Notes under the pieces: model-generated
The model's input: only the letters and a program-made list of their open reading frames with translations
What the model was told of the DNA's origin: nothing
The model's database searches: none
Translations under genes and position numbers: made by a program
From: an uncultured Anderseniella sp.
GTDB taxonomy: Bacteria; Pseudomonadota; Alphaproteobacteria; Rhizobiales; Aestuariivirgaceae
Length of the DNA stretch: 64,000 nucleotides
NCBI GenBank assembly: GCA_947488295.1
Contig: CANKYU010000004.1
Coordinates: 124,001-188,000, forward strand
Reading direction: 5' to 3'
Part shown: positions 17,901 through 27,096 of the stretch, piece by piece
Position numbering within the stretch: the stretch's first letter is position 1
How the letters are laid out: each line of letters begins with the position of its first letter

Positions 17901-19301
17901 TCAGATCACACCTTCCCGGACCAGTTCGTCGGTAACCTCGACAACCGCGCCACGGATTGTGTCCACCAGGAAGTCGGCGTCCTCTCTCGTCATGGTCAGC
18001 GGCGGCGACATCACATCCAGGTGGCCCATGGGGCGCACCAGAAGACCGCGGGTTTCGCACAGGTTGGAAATCCGCTTGGAGATGTTCACCTCATGCGGGA
18101 TATGCGCCCTGGTCTGCTTGTCGGCGACATATTCAACGCACATCATCATGCGCTTGCCGCGCACGTCGCCGACGATGGGGAGCTCCGCCAGTTCATGCAG
18201 GCGGCCTTCAAAATAGTCCCCGACTTCGCGCACATTCCCGCAGATATCCTCGCGCTCCATGATTTCAATGTTCTTCAGCGCCACCGCACAGCCCACCGGA
18301 TGACCGGCACAGGTGAAGCCGTGGGCAAACCAGCCATCGGGATTTTCACTCGACATCACTTCATGAATTTCATCCGTATAGAGCGTGGCTCCCATGGGGA
18401 AGTACCCGGATGTAATGCCCTTGGCGCAGACAATCATATCCGGCTGGATACCGAACTCGTCCCATGATGCAAACATGTGGCCGATGCGCCCGAACGCGGT
18501 GACGACCTCGTCGGCGATGAACAGGATGTCATGCTCACGGCACACATCGATCATCCGTTTCAGATAGCCCGGCGGCGGCGGCACAACGCCGCCCGATGCC
18601 TGGATGGGTTCGGCAATGAAACAGGAGACGGTGTCAGCGCCCAGCTCGGCAATCTTGTCCCTGAATTCCTGCACCAGAAAATCGGTGAATTCCGCCTCGG
18701 TCATGCCTTCGCCACCGCGATAGAAATACGGCGCCGACAAGTGATGGATGAAGTCTGTCAGATACTGGAACTCGTCCTGGCGGTCGCCGTCACGCAGACC
18801 CACAGATGCGGTCAGCACGGTCGAGCCGTGATAGGAATTCTTGCGGCTGATTATGTGCTTGCGGTTTTTGCGGCCCTTGCGGCCATGATAATACTGCGCA
18901 ATCCGGATGGCGCCTTCATTGGCGGCAGAACCCGTCAGGGAATACATCACCCGGTTCAGAGAACCCGGCGCCATGGACGCGAGCTTGCCAGACAGCATGG
19001 CGGCGGGCGCATTGGAGACATCAACGAATGTGTTGGAGTAAGCCAGTTGGCTGGCCTGCTCCGCCATGACCTGCGCCAGCTCATCGCGGCCATAGCCGAC
19101 ATTGACACACCACATGCCGCCAATGCCGTCAAAGTAGCGCTTGCCCTCGGTATCGGTGACATGACAGCCTTCACCCTTGGCCAGCACCAGGGATCCTTGC
19201 TTTTTGAAGCTGTCGAAATGCGTCCATGGATGCAGAAAATGGTCACGATCCAGAGCCCACAATTGTTCATGGTCGTACTGGTTGTGCAAGGGGTTCAGCA
19301 T
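17901..19301 (-). CDS. class III PLP-dependent aminotransferase (omega-amino acid/amine:pyruvate type)
   Basis: A 466-residue fold-type I aminotransferase starting at ATG 19301, with AAGGTG upstream. The PLP lysine is about Lys294 in [14 protein letters not shown], the Asp/Glu of the PLP pocket is in [12 protein letters not shown], and [12 protein letters not shown] and NSYHGSTV are the other signatures. The whole-length pattern is closest to omega-amino acid, taurine or putrescine:pyruvate aminotransferases; the amine donor cannot be fixed. A 22-bp perfect palindrome lies directly upstream of its ribosome site, pointing to repressor control. Confidence 0.88.
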   Translation of the reverse strand: MLNPLHNQYDHEQLWALDRDHFLHPWTHFDSFKKQGSLVLAKGEGCHVTDTEGKRYFDGIGGMWCVNVGYGRDELAQVMAEQASQLAYSNTFVDVSNAPAAMLSGKLASMAPGSLNRVMYSLTGSAANEGAIRIAQYYHGRKGRKNRKHIISRKNSYHGSTVLTASVGLRDGDRQDEFQYLTDFIHHLSAPYFYRGGEGMTEAEFTDFLVQEFRDKIAELGADTVSCFIAEPIQASGGVVPPPPGYLKRMIDVCREHDILFIADEVVTAFGRIGHMFASWDEFGIQPDMIVCAKGITSGYFPMGATLYTDEIHEVMSSENPDGWFAHGFTCAGHPVGCAVALKNIEIMEREDICGNVREVGDYFEGRLHELAELPIVGDVRGKRMMMCVEYVADKQTRAHIPHEVNISKRISNLCETRGLLVRPMGHLDVMSPPLTMTREDADFLVDTIRGAVVEVTDELVREGVI

Positions 19302-19313
19302 AATGGCACCTTT

Positions 19314-19335
19314 ATATTGAATGAGCATTCAATAT
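19314..19335 (-). promoter_or_regulatory. 22-bp palindromic operator candidate (TetR-type)
   Basis: A perfect inverted repeat, ATATTGAATG-AG-CATTCAATAT on the plus strand, located 13-34 bp upstream of the class III aminotransferase start and abutting its ribosome site. Its symmetry, length and A/T-rich ends resemble operators of TetR-family repressors. No TetR gene is in the window, so the regulator would be encoded elsewhere. Confidence 0.6.
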
Positions 19336-19405
19336 GACGGATTTCGCAACAACTGGCAACGTCTGTGATCCGGCCGTCAGCGGCGCAATTCGATTGCGAC
19401 GCCCG

Positions 19406-20152
19406 TCAATGCCCCCGTGCTGTCAGTTCCGCCGGCAATTTCTCCACCTCGTCAGCCGCTGCATTCATGGCGGCTTCGTCGCGCGACCGGACGACTATGT
19501 TGGTCGCAAACCGGCCGTCACGTTCATACGGATACGATCCGATCATCACACCTGGATGGGAGAGCTGGATCTCCTGCAGCCGCCTGGCGACATCGCCTTC
19601 ACCCAGATCAAGCGGCACCGTGCGTGACAGCATGACCGCACCACCGGTGAGACCGGACGCCACTTCATCCAGCATCGCCTGCATGATTTTCGGCACTCCT
19701 GCCATGACGAATACGTTGCCGATATGAAATCCCGGTGCCTTTGAGACCGGGTTGGCAATCAGCTCGGCCGTATCGGGAACGCGCGCCATGCGCATGCGGG
19801 CTTCGTTTTCCTCAATGCCGCGGCCGGCCCAGTGCGCCCGCAGGATAGCCACTGCTTCAGGATGGTGGTCGATCCCAACTCCAAACGCTGCTGCTACGCA
19901 GTCAGCGGTGATATCGTCGTGTGTGGGCCCGATGCCACCGGTGGTAAAAACGTAAGTATACCGGGTTCGCAGTGCATTCAGCGCTGCCACAATGTCGGCT
20001 TGCTCGTCAGACACAACGCGGGCTTCTTTGAGGTCAATGCCCAAAACGGTAAGGTAATCGGCAATGTATCCCAGGTTCGCATCCTTGGTGCGCCCCGATA
20101 GAATTTCGTCTCCGATCAGCAGCACCGCTGCTGTAGGAATAGAGCTTGTCAT
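19406..20152 (-). CDS. CinA N-terminal-like molybdopterin-binding domain protein
   Basis: A 248-residue protein made of the MoCF_biosynth/CinA N-terminal domain: IGDEILSGRTKDAN near residues 14-27, FTTGGIGPTHDDITADCVA near 68-86, and PGFHIGNVFVMAGVP. It lacks the C-terminal PncC deamidase domain of full CinA. Database names are usually competence/damage-inducible protein A; for this short form the reaction is uncertain. The ATG at 20152 is chosen over a TTG three codons upstream. It is divergent from sfsA. Confidence 0.85.
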   Translation of the reverse strand: MTSSIPTAAVLLIGDEILSGRTKDANLGYIADYLTVLGIDLKEARVVSDEQADIVAALNALRTRYTYVFTTGGIGPTHDDITADCVAAAFGVGIDHHPEAVAILRAHWAGRGIEENEARMRMARVPDTAELIANPVSKAPGFHIGNVFVMAGVPKIMQAMLDEVASGLTGGAVMLSRTVPLDLGEGDVARRLQEIQLSHPGVMIGSYPYERDGRFATNIVVRSRDEAAMNAAADEVEKLPAELTARGH

Positions 20153-20235
20153 GGCTGGCAATTTTCCGGTTTTTGTGACACCTAATCATTGAGTTGTTCA
20201 CTTACGTCAGAAGCCATTCAACAGGTCAAGCCATC

Positions 20236-20961
20236 ATGAAAATATCAGACAAGCCCCTGCTCCGCGGCACCTTGATCAAGCGTTACAAGAGGTTCCTGAC
20301 CGATGTGACTCTCGACACTGGGGAAATTGTCACAGCGTCCTGCCCGAATACCGGCTCGATGATGGGTTTGCTGGATCCTGGCAATCCGGTCTGGCTGTCA
20401 GTCTCCGACAGTACCACCCGTAAGTACAAGCACACCTGGGAGATGGTGGAGGCGGTCAATGCCGGTGGCGAAAAGGCCCGTGTCGGGCTGAACACCGGCC
20501 TGCCCAACAAGCTGGTCGAGAAAGCCATCATCGCCGGACGAATTCCCCAGTTAACAGGCTATGGCACACTCAAGCGCGAACAGAAATACGGCAAGAACAG
20601 CCGCATCGACATCCTGCTGTCAGACGATGCCAGGCCATCATGTTATGTGGAGGTGAAAAACGTCACCCTGTCACGCTCGGCAGGCATGGCTGAATTTCCC
20701 GACGCCGTTACCTCGCGCGGGGCCAAACACCTTGATGAACTGGCCGACATGGTGCGTGACGGCCATCGCGCGATAATGGTGTATCTGATCCAGCGCAGCG
20801 ATGCGAAAAGCTTCTCGCTGGCGGGCGACATCGATCCGTTTTACTTTGAAACCTGGACCAAAGCGACTAAATCAGGCGTTGAAAGCATCGCAATGGCTTG
20901 CACCATGGGCGATGATACGATTTCATGTGACACAGCAATAGAAATTCAAGGTGCGCCGTAA
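20236..20961 (+). CDS. sfsA: DNA/RNA nuclease SfsA
   Basis: A 241-residue SfsA protein: LIKRYKRFLTDV, SCPNTGSMMGL, RIDILLSDD...CYVEVKNVTL (a PD-(D/E)XK-like nuclease core) and FPDAVTSRGAKHLDEL are the family blocks. It was named for effects on sugar fermentation; the nuclease role rests on the fold. The start at ATG 20236 (MKISDKPLL) fits the family; the frame is open 14 codons further. map follows 20 bp downstream. Confidence 0.93.
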   Translation: MKISDKPLLRGTLIKRYKRFLTDVTLDTGEIVTASCPNTGSMMGLLDPGNPVWLSVSDSTTRKYKHTWEMVEAVNAGGEKARVGLNTGLPNKLVEKAIIAGRIPQLTGYGTLKREQKYGKNSRIDILLSDDARPSCYVEVKNVTLSRSAGMAEFPDAVTSRGAKHLDELADMVRDGHRAIMVYLIQRSDAKSFSLAGDIDPFYFETWTKATKSGVESIAMACTMGDDTISCDTAIEIQGAP

Positions 20962-20981
20962 GGCACACCACAAGGTAAACC

Positions 20982-21812
20982 ATGCAAACCACTTATGTAG
21001 AAGCAACCGCCGCCCCCCTGGTCAACAATGGCCAGGTGAAACTGCACGGCCCGGAAGATTTTGAAGGCATGCGCAAGGCAGGCAGGCTGGCTGCGGAAGC
21101 GCTCGACCTGCTGGTGCCGCTGGTGCAGCCGGGCGTCACCACGGAAGAGCTTGATCGGGCGGCCCTGATGTTCGCTCACGATAATGGAGCCACGCCTGCG
21201 CCCCTGTACTATCGCGGCTTTCCAAAATCCATCTGCACCTCGATCAACCATGTGGTCTGCCACGGCATTCCCGGTCCGCGCGCACTCAGGGAAGGCGAGG
21301 TCGTCAATATCGACATCACCCTGATTGTTGATGGCTGGCACGGCGACTCCAGTCGCATGTACCCTGTGGGCGCCATCAATCGCCGGGCCGAAAGGCTGAT
21401 AGAGATCACCTACGAATGCCTCATGCGCGGACTTGCGGAAGTGCGCCCGGGCGCTCATACAGGCGACATCGGTCATGCAATTCAGACCTATGCCGAGGGC
21501 CAGCGCTGTTCGGTGGTGCGCGACTTCTGCGGTCATGGCCTGGGCCGGCTGTTTCATGACATGCCGAACATCCTGCATTATGGCCGCAAGGGTGAAGGCA
21601 TTGAACTGCGCGAAGGCATGTTCTTCACCGTTGAACCAATGATCAACCTGGGCCGGCCCCAGGTGAAAGTGCTGTCCGACGGCTGGACGGCGGTTACCCG
21701 TGACCGGTCATTGTCGGCGCAATTCGAACACTCCATCGGCATTACCGCGGATGGATGCGAGATATTCACGCTGTCGCCGCAAGGCTATCACTGCCCGCCG
21801 CACAAAACCTGA
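20982..21812 (+). CDS. map: methionine aminopeptidase, type I
   Basis: Removes N-terminal methionine from nascent proteins. It is 276 residues, with AAGG six bases before the ATG. The five metal ligands of the family are visible: Asp in [18 protein letters not shown] (two), His in FCGHGLG, Glu in FFTVEPMI and Glu in [15 protein letters not shown] supplies the substrate histidine. It lies in a plus-strand run sfsA-map-radC that is probably one transcript. Confidence 0.95.
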   Translation: MQTTYVEATAAPLVNNGQVKLHGPEDFEGMRKAGRLAAEALDLLVPLVQPGVTTEELDRAALMFAHDNGATPAPLYYRGFPKSICTSINHVVCHGIPGPRALREGEVVNIDITLIVDGWHGDSSRMYPVGAINRRAERLIEITYECLMRGLAEVRPGAHTGDIGHAIQTYAEGQRCSVVRDFCGHGLGRLFHDMPNILHYGRKGEGIELREGMFFTVEPMINLGRPQVKVLSDGWTAVTRDRSLSAQFEHSIGITADGCEIFTLSPQGYHCPPHKT

Positions 21813-21843
21813 TTACATAACCAACGCCTTGGAGTTACCCCAG

Positions 21844-22569
21844 ATGGCTTTCAAGGACGAACAGGGGTTTGACCTTTCACCCCCCTCAAAAAAGGATGCG
21901 CCCGGTCATCTCGGCCATCGCGAGCGCCTGCGTGACCGCTTCAACCAGGGCGGCGCCGACGCCATGCCTGATTATGAACTGCTGGAACTGGTGTTGTTTC
22001 GAGCCGTCCCCCGGCAGGATACAAAGCCAATGGCAAAGGCCTTGATCGCAAAGTTCGGCACATTTGGCGATGTACTGGCTGCCCCAACTGCTCGCCTGAG
22101 AGAGGTCAAAGGCGTTGGCGACAAGGTCGCATTCGAGCTGAAACTCATACAGGCCGCTTCGGTGCGCATGGCCCGCAACACTGTGCTGTCAAAGCCTGCG
22201 CTGACATCATGGTCTGCGCTGATCGAATACTGCACCGCCGCCATGGCCTATGATGACCGGGAACAGTTTCGCCTTCTGTTCCTGGATCGCAAGAACGTGC
22301 TGATTGCCGATGAGGTGCAGCAACGCGGCACGGTCGATCACACACCGGTCTACCCGCGCGAAGTGATCAAGCGGGCGCTGGAACTGTCAGCCTCGGCCAT
22401 CATCCTGGTCCACAATCATCCATCCGGCGATCCGACGCCGTCACCGGCCGACATCGACATGACACGGCAAATCGTGGATGCGGCATCAAAGCTGACCATC
22501 ACCGTTCACGACCACATTATTATCGGCCGCACCGGGCACACCAGTTTCAAGGCGTTGAAATTGATTTAG
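21844..22569 (+). CDS. radC: RadC family JAMM-domain protein
   Basis: A 241-residue RadC protein. The N-terminal half has a helix-hairpin-helix-like region ([15 protein letters not shown]) and the C-terminal half the JAMM metalloprotease-like motif [14 protein letters not shown]. The historic DNA-repair role has been questioned and the biochemical activity is unknown. I start at ATG 21844 (MAFKDEQGF), with GGAG upstream; the longer frame inside map is not used. Its last four bases overlap the convergent GST gene. Confidence 0.93.
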   Translation: MAFKDEQGFDLSPPSKKDAPGHLGHRERLRDRFNQGGADAMPDYELLELVLFRAVPRQDTKPMAKALIAKFGTFGDVLAAPTARLREVKGVGDKVAFELKLIQAASVRMARNTVLSKPALTSWSALIEYCTAAMAYDDREQFRLLFLDRKNVLIADEVQQRGTVDHTPVYPREVIKRALELSASAIILVHNHPSGDPTPSPADIDMTRQIVDAASKLTITVHDHIIIGRTGHTSFKALKLI

Positions 22570-23180
22570 AACATGTTCGGAGCGGCTTCGCGCTTGGCCC
22601 AGGCCGTCTTGAAGGCAGGCCGGTCACGCAACCGCGCCAGGTAATCGCGCAACGCGCCTTTCGGCGGTATCCACTTCATCACATTGATGCCCCAGCCCAT
22701 GCAGTGCGCAATAATCAGGTCGGGCACCGTGAACTCATCACCGGCTACAAACTGCTTGTCGCCCAGCCGGGCTTCCAGGTGGCCAAGCCCGCGCCTGTAG
22801 TCGTACTCGCAAGCCGCCGCAGCCTTGTCGCTGCGCAACTCTTCCGGCAGCGCAAAACTGTTCTTGGCCGCCCACCACAGGGCTCCGTCCAGCTCATCCA
22901 GCGCCAGCAGTGTGAAACTGTCCTGCCTGGCCCGTTCGACCGTGCCCGCCTTGTGGGTGAATTTGCCGTGCTTGTCGGCCAGGTACTGGCAGATCGCCAC
23001 ACTGTCTATGATAAGATCATCGCCATCCATGAACGCCGGCACCTTGGCCGACGGATTTACCGCCAGCGCTTCCGGTGATCGTGGTGCAGCATTATCGATC
23101 TCATACGCTTCACCCAGCTCTTCCAGCATCCACATCACCCTGAAAGCACGGGATTTCGGTGATCCGATCAGCTTGTACAT
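22566..23180 (-). CDS. glutathione S-transferase family protein
   Basis: A 204-residue cytosolic GST. The thioredoxin-like N-domain (about 1-75) contains [22 protein letters not shown] and the glutathione-contacting [13 protein letters not shown]; the C-terminal helical domain contains [18 protein letters not shown]. The substrate is unknown. It stands at the downstream edge of the minus-strand molybdenum locus, 37 bp after the MocA-like gene, but has no obvious link to it. Confidence 0.88.
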   Translation of the reverse strand: MYKLIGSPKSRAFRVMWMLEELGEAYEIDNAAPRSPEALAVNPSAKVPAFMDGDDLIIDSVAICQYLADKHGKFTHKAGTVERARQDSFTLLALDELDGALWWAAKNSFALPEELRSDKAAAACEYDYRRGLGHLEARLGDKQFVAGDEFTVPDLIIAHCMGWGINVMKWIPPKGALRDYLARLRDRPAFKTAWAKREAAPNMF

Positions 23181-23217
23181 CGTGTGAAAACTCCCGCATT
23201 ACCTGTTGAATTGACTC

Positions 23218-23802
23218 TCAGAAATCAAACCCGTCGCCCTTCAGGCTGTCAGGGGTGTCGAAGTCCCGTAACACCGCTTCGCTGTCCACATCAACCATAC
23301 GTACATTGTCGCCGGTCAGCAGCTCGCGGGCGCCCTTGTCACCGCAAGTTTCTTCGAGGCCGGCAAAGTTTTCCCTGCCCAAAATCACCGGATTACCGCG
23401 CACGCCCTGGTGTTGCGGAACGACGATGCAGGCCTCGCCGGCAAACTCATCCAGAAGATGATTGATGATTTCAGCATTCACGTCCGGCATGTCTGCCAGC
23501 AGTATCATTGCACCGGCGCAGCTTTGTGGCACGGCTGCAATACCGGTCTTGAGCGAGCCTGCCTGACCGGTCGCAAATTCAGCATTGTGGGCAAACACCA
23601 CATCGAGCCCGCCGAGTGCTTCGCGCACATTGTCAGCGTCATGTCCGGTCACCACGACAACCGGGTCCAGATCGGTGGCCAAAGCTGCTTCAACGACGCT
23701 GCGTACCATTGCCTGTCCGCCGTATCCGGCCAGCAGCTTGTTGTCCGCGCCGAAGCGGGATGATGTTCCGGCCGCGAGCACAATGCCTGCCAGCTTGCTC
23801 AT
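23218..23802 (-). CDS. MocA/MobA-like molybdenum cofactor nucleotidyltransferase
   Basis: A 194-residue NTP-transferase domain protein with LAAGTSSRFGADNKLL at the N-terminus (nucleotide loop) and LLADMPDV (metal-binding Asp). In xanthine- and CO-dehydrogenase operons this family adds CMP to molybdopterin, giving the MCD cofactor used by CoxL-type enzymes. The ATGA overlap with the molybdopterin-binding gene upstream shows coupling. It is the last gene of the coxDE-XdhC accessory run, consistent with that role. Confidence 0.87.
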   Translation of the reverse strand: MSKLAGIVLAAGTSSRFGADNKLLAGYGGQAMVRSVVEAALATDLDPVVVVTGHDADNVREALGGLDVVFAHNAEFATGQAGSLKTGIAAVPQSCAGAMILLADMPDVNAEIINHLLDEFAGEACIVVPQHQGVRGNPVILGRENFAGLEETCGDKGARELLTGDNVRMVDVDSEAVLRDFDTPDSLKGDGFDF

Positions 23803-24806
23803 CGACCGGCCTCGCGCGGCGACGGCCTGGTCTCGATCTCCATCAAAAGCCCGCCTGCCCCCATGTCCATGATGTCCTGCGGGCGTACATCAATTCCCGC
23901 CAGCACCCGGCCCAGCACCCAGTCGAAACCGTTCAGCTTGGGCGAGCGGGCACAGGACGGCACGCCGATTACCGCCTCTCCGCCAAGCGTGCCGAGCAAC
24001 AACAGGTTACCCGGGTCGACCGGCATGCCCAGATGCACGATCTGCCCGCCTGCCGCTTCCAGACCCGCCGGCACCACATCGCCGCGATCAACGATGGCCG
24101 ACGCCCCGAACACCAGCACCGGATCATGGCCTGACGCCTTCAACTGACGGATACCTTCAGATACACCGTCAATTGTATGTGCGACTTCAACCACATCGCC
24201 CAATGTGCTGCCATGGCGTTCGAGCCGGTCCCGGATGACAATCGCCGATTTTTCCAGCAGTGTTTCCTTCATGCCGGCGGTGCGGGTCAAGACCAGACCG
24301 GCCTTGTGCGGTTTGAAGGGCACAACCGACAGCAGTATACCGGATCCGGTCAGCTCCACCGCCTCATCGACGATACTCGCCGGTGCCGAAAACGGAATGA
24401 TCTTCACCGTCGCCACCATCTGGCCGGCCTTGACGGCTTGAAACGGCGTAAGTGTCGCCAGTGTCACGGACTCATGCAGCCGGTTGAGTGCCCGCACCAG
24501 CCCTGCGTCCACCAGCACAATACCATCATGGACAGAATGGATGTTGGCGCGCCCGGTGGCCGCCTTCTGCCGGGTAACACCGTCGCCGCACACCGCATCC
24601 GCCAGGCGAGCGGCGGCAGCATCTTCATGCACATCCCCCGCCTCGACACGCGCGGCAAACACTGTTGCAACGCCCGCCCCCGCCAATTCAGCAATATCTG
24701 CGGCAGAAAGAACCCTGCCCTTCTTGAAGCTGATGCCTTCAGTGCGCACCGAATGAGCAAGAATGGCACCTTGAGCCAGGCCAACTTCAATCTCTCCGAA
24801 TGTCAT
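23799..24806 (-). CDS. molybdopterin-binding protein (MoCF_biosynth domain)
   Basis: A 335-residue protein with a MoeA/MogA-like molybdopterin-binding core in the second half (VVEVAHTIDGVSEGIRQ, DPVLVFGASAIVDRGDVVP, PGNLLLLGTLGG). The N-terminal half is SAF/MoeA-like (GAILAHSVR, KKGRVL). Such proteins occur between xdhC and mocA in molybdenum hydroxylase operons and probably help load or modify the cofactor. It overlaps both neighbours by four bases (ATGA), so it is translated as part of one operon. Confidence 0.85.
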   Translation of the reverse strand: MTFGEIEVGLAQGAILAHSVRTEGISFKKGRVLSAADIAELAGAGVATVFAARVEAGDVHEDAAAARLADAVCGDGVTRQKAATGRANIHSVHDGIVLVDAGLVRALNRLHESVTLATLTPFQAVKAGQMVATVKIIPFSAPASIVDEAVELTGSGILLSVVPFKPHKAGLVLTRTAGMKETLLEKSAIVIRDRLERHGSTLGDVVEVAHTIDGVSEGIRQLKASGHDPVLVFGASAIVDRGDVVPAGLEAAGGQIVHLGMPVDPGNLLLLGTLGGEAVIGVPSCARSPKLNGFDWVLGRVLAGIDVRPQDIMDMGAGGLLMEIETRPSPREAGR

Positions 24807-25480
24807 TTATTCAGGCCCAGTCGAAGCGCCCTGGTCAGTTCGGCCATGATGGAAATGGCAATTTCCGGCGCACCGCGTGCACCGATATCCAGACCGACGG
24901 GCCCGCAGATGCGCGACGGATCCACCCCTGCCTGTTTCAGCCGGTCTGCGCGCGATGCCTGTGTTTTTCTCGAACCCAACGCACCAATATAGAAACACTC
25001 GCTTTGAAGCGCCGCAATCAGCGCCGGATCATCCACTTTCGGGTCATGGGTCAGCGCCAGAAAGCCGGTTCTCGCATCAAGTCCGACAGTCGGCAACACT
25101 TCATCCGGCCAGTCCGCATGCAGCGTCACATCCGGAAACCTGTCTTCGGTGGCAAACGCCCCGCGTGGATCGATCACCGTTATGTCGTAGCCTGCCGCTT
25201 TCGCCATCGGCACGATCGCCTGGGCAATATGAACCGCACCAATGACCACCAGCCGCAAGGCCGGGTTGTGAATATGGATGAAGAATTCTGCACTTTCCGT
25301 TGAAACGACTCCGGATTTGTCAAACCGGAACCCGTCTTGCAGCGCATCGGCCAGCACATGCTCGTCCGCGTAGCGCTGGCTCACCACCTCCTGTGCGCCG
25401 GTCGAAATATCGGTCACCACCGCTACGGCCAGCCGGTCAGCGCGCGCCTTTTCCAGTGTCTCGAGAACTTTGACATCCAT
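24803..25480 (-). CDS. XdhC family protein, Rossmann domain (C-terminal half as a separate gene)
   Basis: A 225-residue protein carrying the XdhC C-terminal Rossmann domain: LVVIGAVHIAQAIVPMAKAAGYDITVIDPRG, then FLALTHDPKVDDPAL and FYIGALGSRKTQASRADRLK. The first glycine-rich loop reads IGAVHIA rather than the commoner GAGHIA, so nucleotide binding may be altered. XdhC proteins bind the molybdenum cofactor, promote its sulfuration and insert it into the apoenzyme. The N-terminal half is the next gene upstream, 7 bp away. Confidence 0.88.
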   Translation of the reverse strand: MDVKVLETLEKARADRLAVAVVTDISTGAQEVVSQRYADEHVLADALQDGFRFDKSGVVSTESAEFFIHIHNPALRLVVIGAVHIAQAIVPMAKAAGYDITVIDPRGAFATEDRFPDVTLHADWPDEVLPTVGLDARTGFLALTHDPKVDDPALIAALQSECFYIGALGSRKTQASRADRLKQAGVDPSRICGPVGLDIGARGAPEIAISIMAELTRALRLGLNK

Positions 25481-25487
25481 TGCTGGT

Positions 25488-25817
25488 TCAGGCTCCGGTT
25501 ACCGGCTCGACATAGACCCTGATCTTGCCGCCGCACGCCAGGCCAACCTCCCAGGCTGTTTCATCGGCCACCCCGAACGCCAGGACCTTGCCGGCGCCCG
25601 TCTCAATGGCGTCCTGCGCCTCGGTCACCACCGCTCCTTCAACACATCCGCCGGACACGGAGCCCTCGAAATTGCCGTCCGCATCGATGACCAGCTGCGA
25701 CCCCACAGGCTGTGGTGCCGAGCCCCACGTTTCTATTACCGTGGCCAGCGCCACCTTGCGGCCTTCGCGCACCCAGTCATTGGCGGTTCTCAAAAGATTT
25801 GCATCATTGCTGCTCAT
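25488..25817 (-). CDS. XdhC/CoxI N-terminal domain protein
   Basis: A 109-residue protein equal to the N-terminal domain of XdhC/CoxI. Key stretches are VALATVIETWGSAPQPVGSQ and GSVSGGCVEGAVV, containing the conserved SGGCVE cysteine, followed by GLACGGKIRVYVEP with the second conserved cysteine. It works with the separate Rossmann-domain protein encoded next. Its ATG overlaps the stop of coxE (ATGA). Confidence 0.88.
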   Translation of the reverse strand: MSSNDANLLRTANDWVREGRKVALATVIETWGSAPQPVGSQLVIDADGNFEGSVSGGCVEGAVVTEAQDAIETGAGKVLAFGVADETAWEVGLACGGKIRVYVEPVTGA

Positions 25818-27091
25818 GGCCTTGCCTCTTCCGTTTGCCGCGGGTCAGCTCCATTGCTGTCGAGCCATCGCTGCGGATCATGCATTTCATTTCGCGAGCC
25901 TGACAGAACTTCAGCCAGATCAGCAAGTGTATTCAGCGAATGGCAGGGCCTGAACTCGTCCACATGCGGCATGATCGCCCGGATACCGCTGGCACGGGCT
26001 TCAAATCCACCATAGCGCAAAAGCGGGTTGAGCCAGACAATTCGTTTGGCAGACCGCGCCAGCCGGGCCATTTCCACCTCAAGCATGTCTACGTCATCAC
26101 GGTCCAGCCCGTCCGTCATCATCAGAACGTGGGCGCCCTGCGCCAGAACCCGGCGCGCCCATTTCCGGTTGAACTCGCGCAAGGTGTGGCCAATGCGGGT
26201 GCCGCCGGACCAGTCATCCACATTGGTACCGACCAACTCCATCGCCTCATCCACATCACGGCGTTTCAGTTCGCGGGTGATATTGGTCAGCCGGGTGCCG
26301 AAGACGAACACCTGAACCCTTGAGCGGTCATTTGTCAGCGCATGCAGAAAATGCAGGAAAACCCGCGAGTAGTTGGCCATGGATCCTGAAATGTCCAGCA
26401 ACACCACCAGAGGCGGTTCGCGGGTCTGGCGGGCCTTGTGAGCCAGGGATGTCATGTTGCCCCCTGCCCGCAGCGAGCGCCGCATGGTGGCGCGCATGTC
26501 CACCACGCCCCGCTGGGACGGCTTGAACCGCCGCATCTTCACTTCCAGCCGGTTCATGCGCATGCGGGCAATGGCGGCACGGGCAATACGCTCTTCATCC
26601 GCACTCATCTGCTCAAAGTCCTTGTTGCGGATCACCTCGCGCGCAGACGAGGTAAACTCACCTTCAAGCTCGACCTCATCCGACGGGCGTTCGCGCTGGG
26701 ACTGGGCATCGTCCTGATTGAACATGGCTTCCGCCAGACGCTTCTGGCCGGCCTTCTTCTTCGCCGGCGCCGTCTCCACCCGCACCTGCTGAAACAGCAA
26801 CTGCATCAATTGCTCCACCATTTGCGGCTTGCGCCAGAATACTTCAAAGGCGTGATCAAACAGTGTCGTGTGTTCATGGCGGCGCACGAACACGGAATGC
26901 AGTATCCAGTAGAAATCGGTCTTGGTTGCCATGCCGCCGCCGCGCACCGCTTCCAGGGCATCCAGCACAGCACCAGGTCCCACCGGCAGGCCGGTATCAC
27001 GCAGCACCCTGGCAAAGTGCATGATGTTGTCCGGCAGATGGCCTGTCGGCGGCGGTTTGTTGGAATTGGCCGGTATTGGCTGTATCGCCAT
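25814..27091 (-). CDS. coxE: CoxE-type VWA domain protein
   Basis: A 425-residue protein with a C-terminal von Willebrand A domain: the MIDAS motif DISGSMANYS near residue 233, the later threonine/aspartate region GGTRIGHTLREFN, and MMTDGLDRDDVDML. In Oligotropha-type CO dehydrogenase, CoxE works with the AAA+ protein CoxD to build the copper-sulfur-molybdenum site; here the pair serves a form II enzyme, so the exact chemistry is unknown. It is 5 bp downstream of coxD. Confidence 0.9.
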   Translation of the reverse strand: MAIQPIPANSNKPPPTGHLPDNIMHFARVLRDTGLPVGPGAVLDALEAVRGGGMATKTDFYWILHSVFVRRHEHTTLFDHAFEVFWRKPQMVEQLMQLLFQQVRVETAPAKKKAGQKRLAEAMFNQDDAQSQRERPSDEVELEGEFTSSAREVIRNKDFEQMSADEERIARAAIARMRMNRLEVKMRRFKPSQRGVVDMRATMRRSLRAGGNMTSLAHKARQTREPPLVVLLDISGSMANYSRVFLHFLHALTNDRSRVQVFVFGTRLTNITRELKRRDVDEAMELVGTNVDDWSGGTRIGHTLREFNRKWARRVLAQGAHVLMMTDGLDRDDVDMLEVEMARLARSAKRIVWLNPLLRYGGFEARASGIRAIMPHVDEFRPCHSLNTLADLAEVLSGSRNEMHDPQRWLDSNGADPRQTEEARP

Positions 27092-27096
27092 GAGCC

